From NCBI GenBank assembly GCA_963788225.1, contig CAWBGI010000002.1, positions 248,001-312,000 on the forward strand: a DNA stretch of 64,000 nt, given 5' to 3'. Origin of the DNA: Sulfotelmatobacter sp963788225 (lineage in GTDB: Bacteria; Acidobacteriota; Terriglobia; Terriglobales; Acidobacteriaceae). Position 1 is the stretch's first letter. Every line of letters begins with the position of its first letter. Below are positions 61,117-64,000 of the stretch, in pieces. The translations under genes were made by a program, and so were the position numbers. The notes beneath the pieces are model-generated. The model searched no databases. It worked only from the letters and a program-made list of their open reading frames with translations, and was not told where the DNA came from.

Positions 61117-62034
61117 TCAGCCAATTTCGGCCAGGGTTTGTTCCATTCCGCTCGCCTTGGGGGCTGGGGTTGCGCCCGACTGGCTGGCGACCCACGCGCC
61201 TACACGGTTGGCATTTTCATTGATTTGTGCGAGCGATGTTCCACGAAGGTATCCGTGCACCAGGGCGGCGGTGAAGGCGTCGCCAGCGCCGACCGTGTCT
61301 ACGATCTTTACCCGGAAGCCGGGATGTTCGCTACATTCGCTGGCAGAAATTAGGAGACTGCCGCCGTTGCCGCGGGTAATGCAAACCAGCCTCAGATCAT
61401 GCAAAGACAGCAAACGCCGCGCCGAGGCTTCCTCGCTTTGATGTTCCAATTCGAACAATCGCATGATCTTCGGAAGTTCTTCATTGTTGAGTTTGACGAG
61501 GGTGGCGAGCCTCATCGATTCCGTGAGGACTTGGGCGGAGTAGAAGTTCTGCCGAAGGTTAACGTCGAAAACCCGCACTGCGGTCGGCCGCGAAATCAAC
61601 ATAAATTTGCGAATGGTGGCGCGGCTGTGCTCTGAGCGTTGCGCCAGCGATCCAAAACATACAGCGTCGGCCTGCTGCGCCAGCCTTTGCCATTGCGGAG
61701 TCCATTCGAGAAAGTCCCACGCTGCCAATTCAGAAATTTCAAAGCGTGGCTGACCGGCGGCGTCCACTTCAACCTGCACAGTTCCGGTAGGATGGTCCGC
61801 ATCTTCCTGAATGAACGCGGTCGGGAGACCGAGTTCACGGAGGCGGAGGATCGCCTCTTCACCCAGGGCGTCCTGGCCGAGGCGGCTGGCTGGAATCCCT
61901 TCATCCCCGAGCAGGGAGGTGATGTAGGCGAAGTTGGCGGGCGCTCCGCCCAGTTGCTTGCCGGACGGGAGCAGATCCCAGAGCAACTCACCCAGGCCTA
62001 CGATAATGTGTCTTCTGTTCGTGACTTCTTTCAC
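61117..62034 (-). CDS. PfkB-family carbohydrate kinase (fructokinase-like)
   Basis: The 305-residue protein has GLGELLWDLLPSGKQLGGAPANFAY (sugar-binding, first PfkB signature) and the C-terminal DTVGAGDAFTAALVHG (second signature with catalytic Asp). Normal length. It phosphorylates a sugar, probably fructose or a related ketose. Its start overlaps the stop of the upstream CRTAC1 gene by four bases (ATGA). Confidence 0.9.
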   Translation of the reverse strand: MKEVTNRRHIIVGLGELLWDLLPSGKQLGGAPANFAYITSLLGDEGIPASRLGQDALGEEAILRLRELGLPTAFIQEDADHPTGTVQVEVDAAGQPRFEISELAAWDFLEWTPQWQRLAQQADAVCFGSLAQRSEHSRATIRKFMLISRPTAVRVFDVNLRQNFYSAQVLTESMRLATLVKLNNEELPKIMRLFELEHQSEEASARRLLSLHDLRLVCITRGNGGSLLISASECSEHPGFRVKIVDTVGAGDAFTAALVHGYLRGTSLAQINENANRVGAWVASQSGATPAPKASGMEQTLAEIG

Positions 62035-63869
62035 GATCTCGGTTTCACAGCCTTCATTTTTGCCGGGAACTGCATGGTGCGAACAATCCCTTCGCCTTCT
62101 TTCACGAAGATCTGCTGGTTTGCCTTTATATCTTTTAGCGTGTCAACTTGTCCGCTGGGCCAGCGGATTTCCAGGAGATCGACCTTCCCGGCTTTTCCCA
62201 AGCCGAAGTGAATGCGCAAGTCGTTCTGCGAAATGTAGCTGCCTCCGCTGCGTACCTCGTCGATCTGCTGATGAGGTTTAGTTTCTCCGGCGGGATGAGT
62301 AACGCAGATGAGGCGCGCGCCGATTCCGCTTCGGTTCGATTTTGTGCCGATGGTGCGAATCTTGATCCAATTGTTGCCGGCGGTTGAGCTGCAGTGAAGG
62401 AGTTGGGGATAGTCGTTGACGGTATTGACGACGACGTCGATGTTGCCGTCGTTGTCGAAGTCGCCGAACGCGCAGCCACGCGCGGGCACGGGATCGGAGA
62501 TGCCCGGGCCGGCCTGGAAGGAAACGTCGGCGAAATGGCCGTTGTGCAGGTTGTGGTAGAGCAGTTTGCGCTGGGGATAGCCGGCTTCGGTTTTCAGTTG
62601 CTCGACTTCGGGATACACGTGGCCGTTGCAGATGAGGATGTCGGGCCAGCCGTCGTTGTCGAAATCGAAAAAGCCGCAGCCCCAGCCGAGAAATTGTGTG
62701 TGCGCTCCCAAGCCCGCAGTGAAGGTTGCGTCTTCAAACGCGCCGCCGCCAAGGTTGTGGTAGAGCGAAGGCGTATCTCCGGCGAAGTTCGTCTTGAGCA
62801 AGTCGAGGTTGCCATCGAGATCATAGTCGGCCGCGGAGACGCCCATGCCCGCCTGCGGTTTGCCGTCAGGGCTGAGGGCGCAACCGGCTTCGATGGCGAT
62901 GTCTTCGAAGGTTCCATTCTTCTTGTTGTGGTAGAGCGCGCTGGCGGTGGAATCGTTGGCGACATAAATGTCGGGCCAGCCGTCGTTGTCGAAGTCGGCG
63001 GTGAGAACGCCGAGACCGTAGTTGCCATTGGCGCGGACAATTCCTGCCGCTTCTGAGACATCCGTGAAAGTGCCGTCGCCGTTGTTGTGGTAGAGAATGT
63101 TCTTGCCGCCCTGAAGACCGGGTGGCCCGCAGGCGACCATCACGCCCTTGTAGAGACAGGGGCCGGATTCTGGGACGGGCGCGGTGGCCAAGTCCATGTC
63201 GATGTAGTTGGCAACGAAGAGATCGAGGCGGCCGTCGCGGTCATAATCGACGAAGGCGCAGCCCGTGTTCCAGCGCGTGCCTTTGCCCGCCACTCCGGCT
63301 TTCTGGCTGACATCGGTGAAGGCGCCGTCGCCGTTGTTGTGATAGAGAACGTTCTTGCCGTAGTAGGTGACGAAGAGATCGTCCCAGCCGTCGTTGTCGT
63401 AGTCGCCGACGCAAACCCCCTGTCCCCAGCCGGAGTGCGCAAGCCCGGATTTTGCGGTCACATCGGTGAATGTGCCGTCACGATTGTTGCGGAAAAGATG
63501 CGAGGTGGGTTCGCTGGCGGCAGGAAAGCCCTCGAGGCGCCAGCCGTTCACGATAAAGATGTCGAGCCAGCCGTCGTTATCGTAATCGTAGAACGCGACG
63601 CCGCAGCCGGTGGTTTCGAGCAGATACTTGTTCTTGTGCTCTCCGCCGAAGATGGTTTTGACATTCAAGCCGGATTCGCGGGCGACGTTTGCGAAGCTGA
63701 CGCTGAGATCGGACGGTGGCTGCGCGGCTTCTTTCTGACCGGCATTCTGGCGCGCTGCCACTGTAGCGCGCAGCCAGGTGGGGCGAGCTATTTCGAGGAT
63801 GCTTTCGAAGGACAGGACCAGCGCGGACCGGCTGAGAGACTTCAAGAATGAGCGGCGTGAAGGAGACAA
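62031..63869 (-). CDS. CRTAC1-family protein with FG-GAP/VCBS repeats and ASPIC/UnbV domain
   Basis: The 612-residue protein begins with a twin-arginine-like leader (SRRSFLKSLSRSALVLSF). A beta-propeller of repeated D-x-D-x-DGW/xD blocks follows (YDYDNDGWLDIFIVNG, GDYDNDGWDDLFV, and six or more), each a likely Ca site. It closes with the UnbV domain (GSYISQNDLRIHFGLGKAGKVDLLEIRWPSG in outline). Probably exported and calcium-binding. It is coupled to the kinase gene. Plus-strand frames here are shadows of the repeats. Confidence 0.88.
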   Translation of the reverse strand: MSPSRRSFLKSLSRSALVLSFESILEIARPTWLRATVAARQNAGQKEAAQPPSDLSVSFANVARESGLNVKTIFGGEHKNKYLLETTGCGVAFYDYDNDGWLDIFIVNGWRLEGFPAASEPTSHLFRNNRDGTFTDVTAKSGLAHSGWGQGVCVGDYDNDGWDDLFVTYYGKNVLYHNNGDGAFTDVSQKAGVAGKGTRWNTGCAFVDYDRDGRLDLFVANYIDMDLATAPVPESGPCLYKGVMVACGPPGLQGGKNILYHNNGDGTFTDVSEAAGIVRANGNYGLGVLTADFDNDGWPDIYVANDSTASALYHNKKNGTFEDIAIEAGCALSPDGKPQAGMGVSAADYDLDGNLDLLKTNFAGDTPSLYHNLGGGAFEDATFTAGLGAHTQFLGWGCGFFDFDNDGWPDILICNGHVYPEVEQLKTEAGYPQRKLLYHNLHNGHFADVSFQAGPGISDPVPARGCAFGDFDNDGNIDVVVNTVNDYPQLLHCSSTAGNNWIKIRTIGTKSNRSGIGARLICVTHPAGETKPHQQIDEVRSGGSYISQNDLRIHFGLGKAGKVDLLEIRWPSGQVDTLKDIKANQQIFVKEGEGIVRTMQFPAKMKAVKPRS

Positions 63870-64000
63870 TCGATTACCTGGTCGGTTCGGCTCGTCTAGA
63901 ATTCGCTCCTACTTCTTATATGCAGGGAGGCTGCGGTTTGCAAGCTTTCGCGGAGTGCGAGCAAACGGGCCGGCCCATTCTTTTGAGCAAGTGCGGGGCG

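Noticed and set aside
62394..63851. Two long plus-strand frames across the CRTAC1 gene
   Set aside because: Complement of the repeated Asp-rich VCBS units; Val/Glu-rich shadow translations with no known domain.

Overview
The window looks like chromosome from a soil acidobacterium (Acidobacteriota, probably class Terriglobia). This rests on gene content: a CarD-type regulator, several PilZ proteins, a TIGR03118 protein, a sortilin/BNR-repeat giant, a CRTAC1/UnbV protein and Kelch-like secreted proteins. Families of dispersed intergenic hairpins and several GTG/TTG starts with purine-rich ribosome binding sites fit as well. No rRNA or CRISPR array is present.

Layout. 0-1.5 kb: small hypothetical genes, two with HEPN-like RX4H motifs, one of them frameshifted. 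1.6-17.1 kb: a ~15.5 kb integrated element bounded by a 20-bp direct repeat (1605-1624 and 17086-17105) and an inverted repeat of about 50 bp just inside it. It carries a stand-alone Cas1 with zinc-ribbon and HTH tail, a family B DNA polymerase, an HNH nuclease and DNA-binding proteins, which is the gene set of a casposon. It also carries two serine recombinases, a PilZ/zinc-finger protein, a diguanylate cyclase and a hybrid histidine kinase. 17.2-24.1 kb: membrane glycosyltransferase-like protein, FkbM methyltransferase, ABC permease, frameshifted lipoprotein, mltG, ruvX and carD-like genes. 24.4-27.5 kb: a minus-strand cluster (Nudix, two-TM protein, HIT protein, possible ATP-grasp protein). 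28.2-29.4 kb: greA-like and CDP-alcohol phosphatidyltransferase genes. 29.4-30.0 kb: a compact RNA locus with a serine-type tRNA of unusual 8/4 shape (anticodon GCG) and a predicted ~60-nt RNA antisense to its anticodon arm, flanked by two copies of the 3' end of the phosphatidyltransferase gene. 30.0-33.8 kb: a restriction-modification island (ParB-like, PD-(D/E)XK-like, C5 cytosine methylase, Vsr). 34-64 kb: mostly single housekeeping and secreted-protein genes, including a probable AhpD-like selenoprotein with in-frame TGA and a SECIS-like hairpin (51815-52381).

How the genes work together. In the element, Cas1 would be the integrase, PolB would replicate the element, and the HNH and HTH proteins would assist; the c-di-GMP and phosphorelay genes look like cargo. 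The R-M island is a methylase, nuclease and mismatch-repair set. The tRNA/antisense pair may be a self-contained RNA module, but that is inference from sequence alone.
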